From positions 1-5,660 of the forward strand of contig JAGXGU010000006.1 in the NCBI GenBank assembly GCA_024636575.1: a stretch of DNA of 5,660 bases. Direction: 5' to 3'. The notes under the pieces were generated by a model. That model ran no database searches, was not told where the DNA came from, and saw only the letters and a list, made by a program, of their open reading frames with translations. The DNA is from Altererythrobacter sp. Lineage in GTDB: Bacteria; Pseudomonadota; Alphaproteobacteria; Sphingomonadales; Sphingomonadaceae. How positions within the stretch are numbered: position 1 is the stretch's first letter; the number at the start of each line of letters is the position of its first letter. Both the position numbers and the translations under genes were made by a program. Positions 1 to 5,660 of this stretch are shown piece by piece.

Positions 1-333
1 CTGAATGGCGACGACATTGACCAGCCGTGTCGGTTCGGCAATCCGGCGGCCCTGCACCATGCGTTCCGGCAGGACCACTTCCAGGCATCCGCCGCAGGCT
101 GCGCTGGCCTTGCGAAATTCACCCTCGCCCCATCGCCGGGCAGCGCCAATTCCGCGCGTCGGATGGTCCTGCAGCGACATGGTATGCCGCGTGCCAAAGC
201 CAACCAGTGCATCGATGTCAGCGCGTAGCCGATCTTCGGAAACCTGATCGGCAGGGTGATCCTGAGCGGCCAGCGGTGCGGAAGTGATGAGCGAAACGAG
301 CGCTGCGGCGCCTGCCAACATGATTTTGTGCAT
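1..333 (-). CDS. Secreted M28-family zinc aminopeptidase-like protein, N-terminal part (runs off the window)
   Basis: The frame is open from an ATG at 333 to the window edge and gives 111 residues with no stop. Residues 1-23 look like a Sec signal peptide: His-Lys at 2-3, a hydrophobic core at about 4-18, and a cleavage site near LAA|QD. The mature start carries LVGFGTRHT (43-51), RGIGAARRW (60-68), ACGGC (79-83) and PTRLVNVVAIQ (101-111). I recognise this run from the pro-region and start of sphingomonad M28 peptidases; the metal ligands would lie beyond the window. The expected role is periplasmic or extracellular peptide hydrolysis. Cys80 and Cys83 could form a disulfide after export. An in-frame ATG at 348 is an alternative start. 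Neither start has a well-spaced Shine-Dalgarno: AGGGG lies only 2 bases before the ATG at 333. I prefer 333 because it gives a cleaner signal peptide. The gene follows proS by 51 bases on the same strand. Family assignment is from memory of conserved segments, not a search. Confidence 0.75.
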   Translation of the reverse strand, partial: MHKIMLAGAAALVSLITSAPLAAQDHPADQVSEDRLRADIDALVGFGTRHTMSLQDHPTRGIGAARRWGEGEFRKASAACGGCLEVVLPERMVQGRRIAEPTRLVNVVAIQ

Positions 334-384
334 GGCCCCTATGTCCATGCTTAAAGCCCGATTGGCAATACCGGATATGCCGGG

Positions 385-1926
385 TCAATATGCCCTTGCG
401 ACGTAAATCCGTTCCACCGCAGCTTCACCGGTGAAGATGCAGGCCCCATCGGCGGGCGCGGCCCCGATCGGCACGTTGCGGACGGTCAGTTTCAGCGCCT
501 TCAGCTTTTCGACTACATTGTCCAGCGCGGCCCCGGTTGGCCGGGACCACTGAACTTCGGCCCAGCCGGGATATTTTGCCGCATCATCGTAGAATGCCGA
601 CAGGGCTTCCATGGTGGTAATATCACGGGTGATATTCGCATCGCGGCGGGCGGCGGCCTCGTCGAACAATGCACGTTGGATTTCCTCCAGCAATGCAGGA
701 ATCGAAGCGGCGGCATCTTCCTTTGTGGGTGCAGCGAAATCAGGTTTGCCATTTTCCGCCCACAGCCGGTCACGGCGTAGCAGGCTGACCGTGCCATTTT
801 CCATGTCGCGCCCGCCAATTTCGAGGATCACCGGAGCGCCCTTGCGAACCCAGTCCCAGCGTTTCGTCGCAGCTTTCCCCGGCTTCTTGTCCAGCAGGAC
901 GCGCACCTTTTCGCCGAGCGCAGAATGCCCGGCAATCGCCGCGCGCAAGGTCTCGCAATAGGCCAGCAGCGCCTCGTCTTCCGGCTTGTCGCGCAGCATG
1001 GGCAGGATAACCACCTGATGCGGAGCAATTGCGGGCGGAACGCGCAGCCCGTCATCGTCGCCATGGGTCATGATGACCCCGCCGATCAGGCGGGTGGAGG
1101 TGCCCCAACTGGTGGTGTGGCAATATTGCTGGCTGCCTTCGCGGTCCTGATACTGAATGCCGGATGCCTTTGCGAAATTGGTGCCGAGGTAATGCGACGT
1201 GCCGGCCTGCAGCGCCTTGCCGTCCTGCATCATGGCTTCGATCGACCATGTTTCGACCGCGCCGGGGAAGCGTTCGTTTTCAGGCTTTTCGCCCGCAATC
1301 ACGGGCATCGCCAGATCTTCTTCGGCGCAGGCGCGATACACTTCGAGCATCCGCAGCGTATGTTCTTTTGCGCCCGTCGCATCTTCATGCGCGGTATGCC
1401 CTTCCTGCCACAGAAATTCGCTGGTCCGCAGGAACATCCGGGTGCGCATTTCCCATCGCACGACATCGGCCCACTGGTTGGTCAGCAGTGGCAAATCGCG
1501 CCAGCTCTGGATCCAGCGCGCCATCGCATCGCCAATGATCGTTTCGGAAGTAGGCCGCACAACCAACGGTTCTTCCAACTTTGCTTCCGGATCTGGGATC
1601 AGCTTGCCGTTTCCGTCAGCAATCAGCCGGTGGTGGGTGACAACTGCCATTTCCTTGGCGAAACCTTCGACATGTTCCGCTTCCCGTTCGAAATTCGACA
1701 GCGGAATGAAGATCGGGAAATAGCAATTGTCGTGACCGGTGGCCTTGATCCGGTCATCCATCAGGCGCTGGATGCGTTCCCAGATGCCATATCCCCACGG
1801 CTTGATTACCATGCACCCGCGCACGCCGGATTCCTCTGCCAGATCGGCAGCACTGATAACCTCCTGATACCATGCGGCAAAGTCATCGGCGCGGCGCGCG
1901 GATAGGGCGTGGCGGATATTGGACAC
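385..1926 (-). CDS. proS: Prolyl-tRNA synthetase, type 3 (archaeal/eukaryote-like form)
   Basis: This 513-residue cytoplasmic enzyme charges tRNA-Pro with proline using ATP. Class II motifs are clear. Motif 1 is around 41-60 (KPWGYGIWE). PTSET (125-129) is a ProRS active-site signature. Motif 2 spans 161-180 (RTRMFLRTSEFLWQEGHTAH). The substrate segment LQAGTSHYLGTNFA is at 239-252. Motif 3 is at 276-297 with Arg279 in TSTRLIGG. The anticodon-binding domain covers about 303-400 and the type-3 C-terminal domain about 410-513. No INS editing domain is inserted between motifs 2 and 3, which rules out the long E. coli type. The protein ends in Tyr, as in type-3 enzymes, where the C-terminal residue reaches towards the active site. 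The C-terminal domain has a single cysteine (Cys496), so the four-Cys zinc site seen in some relatives is absent. The start is GTG, with CAGGA six bases upstream. It lies 81 bases after phaR. Confidence 0.96.
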   Translation of the reverse strand: MSNIRHALSARRADDFAAWYQEVISAADLAEESGVRGCMVIKPWGYGIWERIQRLMDDRIKATGHDNCYFPIFIPLSNFEREAEHVEGFAKEMAVVTHHRLIADGNGKLIPDPEAKLEEPLVVRPTSETIIGDAMARWIQSWRDLPLLTNQWADVVRWEMRTRMFLRTSEFLWQEGHTAHEDATGAKEHTLRMLEVYRACAEEDLAMPVIAGEKPENERFPGAVETWSIEAMMQDGKALQAGTSHYLGTNFAKASGIQYQDREGSQQYCHTTSWGTSTRLIGGVIMTHGDDDGLRVPPAIAPHQVVILPMLRDKPEDEALLAYCETLRAAIAGHSALGEKVRVLLDKKPGKAATKRWDWVRKGAPVILEIGGRDMENGTVSLLRRDRLWAENGKPDFAAPTKEDAAASIPALLEEIQRALFDEAAARRDANITRDITTMEALSAFYDDAAKYPGWAEVQWSRPTGAALDNVVEKLKALKLTVRNVPIGAAPADGACIFTGEAAVERIYVARAY

Positions 1927-1932
1927 GGGAAT

Positions 1933-1937
1933 TCCTG
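1933..1937 (-). promoter_or_regulatory. Ribosome binding site deciding the proS GTG start
   Basis: Reading the minus strand, CAGGA is followed by six bases and then the GTG at 1926-1924. The motif fixes this GTG as the start, and no ATG competes nearby. The same bases can pair with the preceding TCCTG as TCCTGAACAGGA. That arm is short and the loop tiny, so I do not claim regulation by it. Confidence 0.65.
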
Positions 1938-2007
1938 TTCAGGATAGTGCTGAAAATATGTGCTTTGAAACTGTTAACGCGGCGGGTCGAGCGGTCAAGC
2001 GTGCAGC

Positions 2008-2574
2008 TTATTTGCTCAATTCATCCAGCTTCTTCTGCATCGCCGCCATTTGCTGGCGAAGCTCGGTCAGTTCCGAATTTTCTTCAGGCTGCGTTGTTGT
2101 TTCGGCCGCCGGGGCCCCGTTATTGGATCCGGGCATGAACGCCTGCGTTGCAGCGCGCATCATCGCCATGTTGGTTTCGGCCAGTTTGGTCAACGGATTG
2201 GTGCCGATATTCTGGCGCAAGGCGGCGTGCAATTTCGACTGGTTTTCTCGGAAATTGACCATCGCCGCTTCCAGGTAATGCGGCATCATGGACTGCATGG
2301 AATTGCCATACATCGCGATCAGATCCCGCAGGAAACTGACCGGCAGCATATGTTCGCCATTGGCTTCTTCTTCCATGATGATCTGGGTCAGGATCGAATG
2401 GGTAATATCATCGCCGCTTTTCGCGTCGAGCACTTTGAAATCAGTGCCATCGCGCGTCATCTTCGACAAATCGTCCAGCGTGATATAGCTGGACGAACTC
2501 GTATTATAGAGCCGACGATTGGCGTATTTTTTTATGATGACGGTATCGCCGTCTTTTGCTTCGCGCTTGGCCAT
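2008..2574 (-). CDS. phaR: Polyhydroxyalkanoate synthesis repressor PhaR
   Basis: This 188-residue cytoplasmic DNA-binding regulator belongs to a family that represses phasin and sometimes PHA biosynthesis genes, and is released when it binds nascent PHA. Residues 11-72 form the PHB/PHA accumulation regulator DNA-binding domain, with the hallmark IIKKYANRRLYNT (13-25) and YITLDDLSKM (30-39). The second PHB_acc domain runs from about 77 to 120 (LPVSFLRDLIAMYGNSMQ, then the MVNFREN region). A low-complexity linker at 147-166 rich in Asn, Ala, Thr and Gln leads to a C-terminal amphipathic helix (168-188, LTELRQQMAAMQKKLDELSK), a likely coiled coil for oligomerisation. The ATG at 2574 has AGGTAGAG seven bases upstream. 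It sits between alr and proS, with no PHA synthase, phasin or acetoacetyl-CoA reductase in view. A promoter and a TGC-rich inverted repeat lie just upstream, suggesting autoregulation (inference). Confidence 0.94.
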   Translation of the reverse strand: MAKREAKDGDTVIIKKYANRRLYNTSSSSYITLDDLSKMTRDGTDFKVLDAKSGDDITHSILTQIIMEEEANGEHMLPVSFLRDLIAMYGNSMQSMMPHYLEAAMVNFRENQSKLHAALRQNIGTNPLTKLAETNMAMMRAATQAFMPGSNNGAPAAETTTQPEENSELTELRQQMAAMQKKLDELSK

Positions 2575-2604
2575 TGTGGGACTCTACCTATGATTGTTTT
2601 GTCG

Positions 2605-2634
2605 ATCGTAGCAGTTGCAATGTGTGCAGTGCAA
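2605..2634 (-). promoter_or_regulatory. Candidate sigma-70-type promoter of phaR
   Basis: On the minus strand TTGCAC (2634-2629) is separated by 18 bases from TACGAT (2610-2605). These resemble the -35 TTGACA and -10 TATAAT boxes. A transcript would begin near 2598 and leave a leader of about 24 bases before the phaR ATG at 2574. The position, within the only sizeable gap between alr and phaR, supports the call. No start-site data are available, and short hexamers do arise by chance. Confidence 0.5.
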
Positions 2635-2635
2635 C
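2614..2635. promoter_or_regulatory. TGC-rich inverted repeat, candidate PhaR operator
   Basis: The plus strand reads GTTGCA (2614-2619), ten bases, then TGCAAC (2630-2635), a perfect 6-bp inverted repeat. A second, nested symmetric element TGCAGTGCA lies at 2625-2633. TGC/GCA therefore recurs four times within about 25 bases including the flanking GCA at 2611. PhaR proteins are known to bind TGC-rich symmetric sites near phaP and phaR in Paracoccus and Rhodobacter. Here the repeat covers the candidate -35 box and most of the spacer of the phaR promoter, where a bound repressor would block polymerase. The inverted repeat is seen directly; its role as a PhaR site is inference. Confidence 0.45.
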
Positions 2636-2654
2636 AAATTCACCTTAAAACATC

Positions 2655-3722
2655 TTAACGACGGAATCTTTGACCCAGGCCGGTTAGTAATTCATATTGC
2701 GACAAACCACTGATTTCAGATGATTTTGGCAAGTCATAGGGCACTTCAACCCAGTCCCCTTCGCGCAAATGTGGCGCGGCAGACAGGTCGATTACCACCA
2801 TATCCATCGAAACCTTTCCCAGCAGGGGCAGGCGGGCCCCGCCGCAGGCCAAGGCACCCCGTCCGGTCCAGCAGCGCAGGAAGCCATCCGCATATCCCAG
2901 CGAAACAACGCCAACTTCCATGTCATGGGGCGCGGTGAAGACAGCGTTGTAACCCACGGTGTCGCCAGTCCTGATCTGGCGGCGCTGCAGAATTGCGGCC
3001 TCCGGCCTTGCGACCTGCCTGATCTTGCCCGCCAATTCGGGCCGCGGAACCCCGCCATACAGGGCCAATCCTGGCCGGGTCAGGTCAAATCCATATTCAC
3101 GCCCCAACGCGATTCCGGCGCTGTTGGCCAAACTCAGCATTTTGGCTGGTATTACCTGCGCTGCGGCCCTGAAGCGCTCCAGCTGGACCGCGTTGAATTC
3201 GCTGTCCTCGTCCGCCGATGCCAGGTGGGACATCAAGACCTCGATCTCCAGATTCTGGAGCGATGGATTGCCGATGTCCTGCATCGATATGCCCAAGCGG
3301 TTGATCCCGCTGTCGATCATCACGTCGCAAGTCCCGCCGCCGCTTTCGAGCCAGAGCGCAACCTGGTGCAGGCTGTTGAGCACTGGCTTCACCCCGGTCG
3401 CGCGCGCAAATGCAGCATCGGCCGGGTTCATCGGCCCATGAAGTACCGAAACCGATCCCGGGTCAGCAAGGGCAATTACGTCCGGAACCTCGCTCCAATG
3501 GGCAACAAAAAAATTGCGTGCGCCAGCTGCGATCAAGGTGGGTAGCACATGGGCCACCCCCAGCCCGTAAGCGTTGCCCTTTACCGCCGCGCCCGCTTTC
3601 GCATTGCCGGATAGGTGGTCAAGGCATCGCCAATTATCCGCCAGCGCAGCATGATCCAGTCCCAGCCGCAGTGTCGGGGGCGGCAATTCAACCATTTTCG
3701 TCGAAATCGCGCGGCGGCCCAT
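2655..3722 (-). CDS. alr: Alanine racemase (PLP-dependent)
   Basis: This 355-residue cytoplasmic enzyme interconverts L- and D-alanine and so supplies D-Ala for peptidoglycan. The N-terminal TIM-barrel carries the PLP lysine Lys48 in AAVKGNAYGLG, a variant of the usual VKANAYGHG with Gly and Leu replacing Ala and His. MIDSGINRLGI (135-145), the SLANSAG segment (197-203) and RPGLALYGG (216-224, Arg216 near the PLP pyridine nitrogen) follow. The C-terminal beta domain holds the second catalytic base Tyr258 (VGYNAVF), Tyr277 in LGYADG exactly 19 residues later as in Geobacillus Alr, and GKVSMDM (302-308). All catalytic residues are present. The start at 3722 overlaps the transporter reading frame by 35 bases and has GGGGGA six bases upstream. 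ATG at 3695 (Met10) would cut the overlap to 8 bases but lacks a ribosome site. Co-transcription with the transporter gene is likely. Confidence 0.95.
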   Translation of the reverse strand: MGRRAISTKMVELPPPTLRLGLDHAALADNWRCLDHLSGNAKAGAAVKGNAYGLGVAHVLPTLIAAGARNFFVAHWSEVPDVIALADPGSVSVLHGPMNPADAAFARATGVKPVLNSLHQVALWLESGGGTCDVMIDSGINRLGISMQDIGNPSLQNLEIEVLMSHLASADEDSEFNAVQLERFRAAAQVIPAKMLSLANSAGIALGREYGFDLTRPGLALYGGVPRPELAGKIRQVARPEAAILQRRQIRTGDTVGYNAVFTAPHDMEVGVVSLGYADGFLRCWTGRGALACGGARLPLLGKVSMDMVVIDLSAAPHLREGDWVEVPYDLPKSSEISGLSQYELLTGLGQRFRR

Positions 3723-4425
3723 CCTGAATCCCCCACCAGGCCACGACCAGACCGAAGGCCACGATCACCCAAGTGTACCACAGGCCTGCATAGGCATTGC
3801 CCGTCGTCGCCACGATGTAAGCAGCGATCAGCGGCAGAAACCCGCCAAGGTAGCCCGCACCGATATGATAAGGGATCGACATGGAGCTGTAGCGGATCTT
3901 TGCCGGGAACATTTCTGCCAGCAGGGCTGCTACCGAACCATAGGTCAGCGCGGACAGACCGCCCAGACACAGCAACAGGGCGATGATGCCTATAATATTC
4001 AACATCGGCGGGGTTTGCCGCTCGAAACTATAGCCCTGTTCCTGCAGCAGGCTTTGCACGAAGGCCTTGCGCTCGGCGCCGCCCAGATCGACCCCTTGCG
4101 AGAGGTCATATTGGGCAGAACCGATATTCATGACGAGCGTTGCCAGCGAACCTTCAATCGGCGGAGTGGCTGATTCCTCCACCGAGTAGGGAACGCCCAA
4201 TGATGTCATTTCCTGCAGCAATTTGCCGCAATCGGTCGCCTGATCATCCGCGAAAGGATTGTAATCGCATGCCGCCCCCGCAATCATCACTGGCGCTTCA
4301 CGGGCGCTATCGCGTAGGCCCGGATTTGCGAGCGCACCAATGCCCCAGAATATCGGGAACAGCAGCAGCAGGCTTAGCACGCCGCGATCAGGATCGGTTT
4401 CTTGCGGCCCACCCGATCGGACCAT
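3688..4425 (-). CDS. MFS/MHS transporter, C-terminal fragment (TM9 to TM12 with periplasmic insert)
   Basis: The open frame begins at an ATG at 4425, but its first 16 residues (MVRSGGPQETDPDRGV) are the out-of-frame reading of the N-terminal fragment and are not native. Genuine protein starts at the Leu encoded from 4377. It contains TM9 (LSLLLLFPIFWGIGAL), then roughly 105 mostly polar residues expected outside the membrane, with two cysteines in ACDYN and TDCGKL. TM10 follows (LNIIGIIALLLCLGGLSAL), then AEMFPAKIRYSSMSIPYHIG, a strong MHS signature, and the last helices to WVIVAFGLVVAWWG. The TGA at 3690-3688 lies inside alr. Independent translation is unlikely because the ATG at 4425 falls within coding sequence of the upstream half. 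Confidence 0.75.
   Translation of the reverse strand: MVRSGGPQETDPDRGVLSLLLLFPIFWGIGALANPGLRDSAREAPVMIAGAACDYNPFADDQATDCGKLLQEMTSLGVPYSVEESATPPIEGSLATLVMNIGSAQYDLSQGVDLGGAERKAFVQSLLQEQGYSFERQTPPMLNIIGIIALLLCLGGLSALTYGSVAALLAEMFPAKIRYSSMSIPYHIGAGYLGGFLPLIAAYIVATTGNAYAGLWYTWVIVAFGLVVAWWGIQDGPPRDFDENG
3729..3734 (-). promoter_or_regulatory. Ribosome binding site supporting the upstream alr start
   Basis: GGGGGA on the minus strand precedes the ATG at 3722 by six bases, while the rival ATG at 3695 has only GACGAAA in front of it. The site lies within the last codons of the transporter gene, so ribosomes finishing the transporter could restart on alr (translational coupling, inference). Confidence 0.55.
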
Positions 4426-5354
4426 TTTCCGACCATCAGATACAGGCCGATCGCCAATGATCCGGCTATCAGCATGATGGTCTCCACCAGGCCTTCGTCC
4501 ATCCGCATCGGCCCGCGCAGGAACGACAGTCCGGAAAAAAATGCCGTATACCAGATCACGGTCAATATTCCGGCGACACCGAACAACGCGACAAAGATAC
4601 GCTTGGGGTTGCCCGGGTAGGTGAAGCTTTCAACGAAGGGATTTTCCGCGGTTTCACCAGATTCCTTCATCGCCAGAAATACCGGACTTTCCGACAGTTT
4701 GAGGCGCATCCATAGCGAAAGTGCCAGCAGGATAATCGACAGCAGGAATGGTACGCGCCACCCCCAGGCAATGAAATCATCCTCTGGGATCAGGAACCGG
4801 CACGTCAGGACGACTGCGATGCTGAGCAAAAAGCCGCCCACCACGCTGGCCTGGATAAAACTGGTATAAAAGCCGCGCTTTTCCGGGGGCGCATGTTCGG
4901 CGACATAGATCGCGGCACCGCCATATTCGCCGCCCAGCGCGAGGCCTTGCAGCACACGCAGCAGGATCACGATGATCGGGGCGGCAACCCCGATTGTGGC
5001 CGCGCTCGGGATCAGGCCCACGCCCGCTGTCGCGATACCCATCAGCGTTACCGTAACCAGGAAGGTATATTTGCGTCCCAATCTGTCGCCGAGGAAACCG
5101 AACAGGATTGCGCCCAGAGGACGAAATCCGAAGCCGACTGCGAAGCCTGCCCACACCAGCAGCATTTCAAGTGTTTCATTGTCCGAAGGGAAAAACGCTG
5201 CACCGATCAGCCCGGCCAAGGTGCCGTAGATGAAGAAATCATACCATTCGAAGATTGTCCCGGCGGATGACGCGGCGATAACCAGGCGGATTTCCTTGTC
5301 CGTCGGCGCGTGCTCCGCTGCAGTTGATCCGGGTCCGGCAACACTATCGCTCAT
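4374..5354 (-). CDS. MFS/MHS transporter, N-terminal fragment (TM1 to about TM8)
   Basis: This frame gives 326 residues ending prematurely at the frameshift. After a polar N-terminus (1-22), EWYDFFIYG (36-44) in TM1 is typical of the MHS family. GFLGDRLGRK (86-95) is the MFS loop 2-3 motif A. RVLQGLALGGEYGGA (133-147) is the family's TM4 signature, with Glu143 and Arg133. WGWRVPFLLS (198-207) leads into TM6. The central cytoplasmic loop spans about 217-250. A second motif A, KWSDRVGRK (310-318), precedes the break. The ATG at 5354 has GGGGGA ten bases upstream, a slightly long spacing. The gene starts 66 bases after the Fe-S scaffold homologue. Alone, the fragment lacks the last transmembrane helices and probably does not transport. 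Confidence 0.85.
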   Translation of the reverse strand: MSDSVAGPGSTAAEHAPTDKEIRLVIAASSAGTIFEWYDFFIYGTLAGLIGAAFFPSDNETLEMLLVWAGFAVGFGFRPLGAILFGFLGDRLGRKYTFLVTVTLMGIATAGVGLIPSAATIGVAAPIIVILLRVLQGLALGGEYGGAAIYVAEHAPPEKRGFYTSFIQASVVGGFLLSIAVVLTCRFLIPEDDFIAWGWRVPFLLSIILLALSLWMRLKLSESPVFLAMKESGETAENPFVESFTYPGNPKRIFVALFGVAGILTVIWYTAFFSGLSFLRGPMRMDEGLVETIMLIAGSLAIGLYLMVGKWSDRVGRKKPILIAAC

Positions 5355-5384
5355 TATCTCGTCATCCCCCGACTTCGACCCCGC

Positions 5385-5396
5385 AGAGCTAGCTCT
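5385..5396. repeat. Perfect 12-bp palindrome upstream of the transporter gene
   Basis: AGAGCTAGCTCT reads the same on both strands and is flanked by CGC/GCG arms that extend the symmetry with a two-base mismatch. It lies 31 bases before the transporter ATG, in the gap after the Fe-S scaffold homologue. No run of T follows, so it is not a standard intrinsic terminator. It could be a regulator's operator or the stem of a weak hairpin, but a chance palindrome of this size is also possible. Confidence 0.3.
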
Positions 5397-5420
5397 TCGC
5401 GGACCTTAACGCGCGCTCCT

Positions 5421-5660
5421 TTAGCCCGCTTGTCCTGCCTTGCAAAGCGCGGCGGCGGCGGCCTTCCACGGCAAAAGGATCGCGCCGTGGCGGCCCGCAT
5501 GGGCGCGGGCGGGTGTAAGGGCGGAAATTCCCGGCCATTCGGGCAAGGCACCGGTTCCGTTCATCCAGTTTTCGAGATCATGCAGCGCCGCTGCTACCGC
5601 TTCGCCGGTCTGTCCTTCGGCGGCATTCGCGAAAATGGCTGCTGCCGCCTGACCTACGGC
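5421..5660 (-). CDS. IscU/NifU-like iron-sulfur cluster assembly scaffold homologue, C-terminal part
   Basis: The frame is open from the window edge to a TAA at 5423-5421, giving the last 79 residues. It begins AVGQAAAAIFANAA, continues through ALHDLENWMNG and ALPEWPGISALTPARAH, and ends GRHGAILLPWKAAAAALCKAGQ. I recognise AxGQA (just after a usual scaffold cysteine), the PxWPGLxxLxPxR stretch and RHxAILLPWxA as typical of the alphaproteobacterial NifU-N/IscU-like scaffold proteins. In these the last segment corresponds to the R-x-x-C region of IscU, where here Arg57-His58 stand without cysteine. The only cysteine in view is Cys73, near the end, so metal-binding residues cannot be judged from this part. 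Expected role: cytoplasmic holding or transfer of nascent Fe-S clusters. Base composition looks like its neighbours. Family call is from memory; moderate confidence, though the reading frame itself is convincing. Confidence 0.68.
   Translation of the reverse strand, partial: AVGQAAAAIFANAAEGQTGEAVAAALHDLENWMNGTGALPEWPGISALTPARAHAGRHGAILLPWKAAAAALCKAGQAG

Larger units (their letters stand above)
3688..5354 (-). pseudogene. MFS transporter of the metabolite:H+ symporter (MHS) type, split by one frameshift
   Basis: Two overlapping frames encode consecutive halves of a single membrane protein. The upstream frame ends ...GRKKPILIAAC at a TAA (4376-4374). The downstream frame resumes LSLLLLFPIFWGIG from 4377. 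Inserting one base beside 4377 (TGC-CTA in place of TGCTA on the minus strand) restores a continuous protein of about 555 residues. The join falls at transmembrane segment 9, just after the second motif A, as expected for an intact family member. Apart from this one base neither half shows stops or a decayed motif, so the lesion is either very recent or a sequencing or assembly error. The intact protein would be an inner-membrane, proton-coupled importer of a small organic solute (the MHS family includes proline/betaine, alpha-ketoglutarate, citrate and shikimate carriers); the substrate cannot be read here. No slippery heptamer is visible, so programmed frameshifting is unlikely. Confidence 0.8.

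Noticed and set aside
364..381. Imperfect hairpin GGCAATA/TATGCC after the proS stop
   Set aside because: The stem has a bulge, is short, and no T-run follows, so a terminator call is not supported.
925..1905. A 326-codon open frame on the plus strand antisense to proS
   Set aside because: It lies wholly opposite a well-conserved synthetase, its product matches nothing I recognise, and long antisense frames are common in GC-rich genes.
1927..2007. Possible proS promoter: TTGACC, 16 bases, TAACAG on the minus strand
   Set aside because: The -35 is good but the -10 matches only three of six consensus bases. proS may instead be read through from phaR.
2050..2658. A 202-codon plus-strand frame covering phaR and its promoter
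   Set aside because: It is a shadow of phaR on the opposite strand. It has no recognisable domain, and the minus-strand product is a clear PhaR.
2769..3545. A 258-codon plus-strand frame antisense to alr
   Set aside because: The opposite strand encodes all the catalytic residues of alanine racemase, and the antisense product is low in recognisable structure.
4374..4425. Programmed ribosomal frameshifting in the transporter
   Set aside because: There is no slippery X-XXY-YYZ sequence, no clear stimulatory structure, and the family is normally made from one frame.
5354..5551. A 65-codon minus-strand frame whose stop overlaps the transporter ATG (TAATG)
   Set aside because: Tempting as a coupled leader peptide, but it overlaps the Fe-S scaffold homologue in another frame and its Pro/Arg-rich product looks like an out-of-frame reading.

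Overview
The window reads as ordinary chromosomal DNA from an alphaproteobacterium, most likely of the Sphingomonadales (Erythrobacteraceae or Sphingomonadaceae). This rests on GC-rich coding, the flavour of the proteins (a PhaR regulator, a type-3 prolyl-tRNA synthetase, an MHS-type MFS transporter with a large periplasmic insert, a sphingomonad-like M28 peptidase) and remembered family resemblance. No database search was possible. All convincing genes lie on the minus strand, so transcription runs from right to left.

In transcription order the layout is: the C-terminal end of an IscU/NifU-like Fe-S scaffold homologue (5660-5421); a 66-base gap with a perfect 12-bp palindrome; an MFS/MHS transporter gene (5354-3688) broken by a single frameshift near 4377; alanine racemase alr (3722-2655), whose start lies inside the transporter's last codons; an 80-base gap with a plausible promoter overlapped by a TGC-rich inverted repeat; phaR, the polyhydroxyalkanoate synthesis regulator (2574-2008); an 81-base gap; proS on a GTG start (1926-385); a 51-base gap; and the N-terminal part of a secreted M28-family peptidase (333-1, running off the window).

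The transporter and alr overlap and probably share a transcript. phaR appears to have its own promoter, possibly autoregulated. proS and the peptidase could follow on the same transcript or use weak promoters that I cannot call with confidence. The genes span unrelated housekeeping roles: Fe-S assembly, transport, D-alanine supply, carbon-storage control, translation and proteolysis. I see no RNA genes, mobile elements, CRISPR or phage features, and no gene-free stretch longer than 81 bases.

I found no convincing undescribed system. The points most worth checking are the transporter frameshift, the candidate PhaR operator, and the archaeal/eukaryote-like form of ProRS with its C-terminal tyrosine and no zinc-site cysteines.
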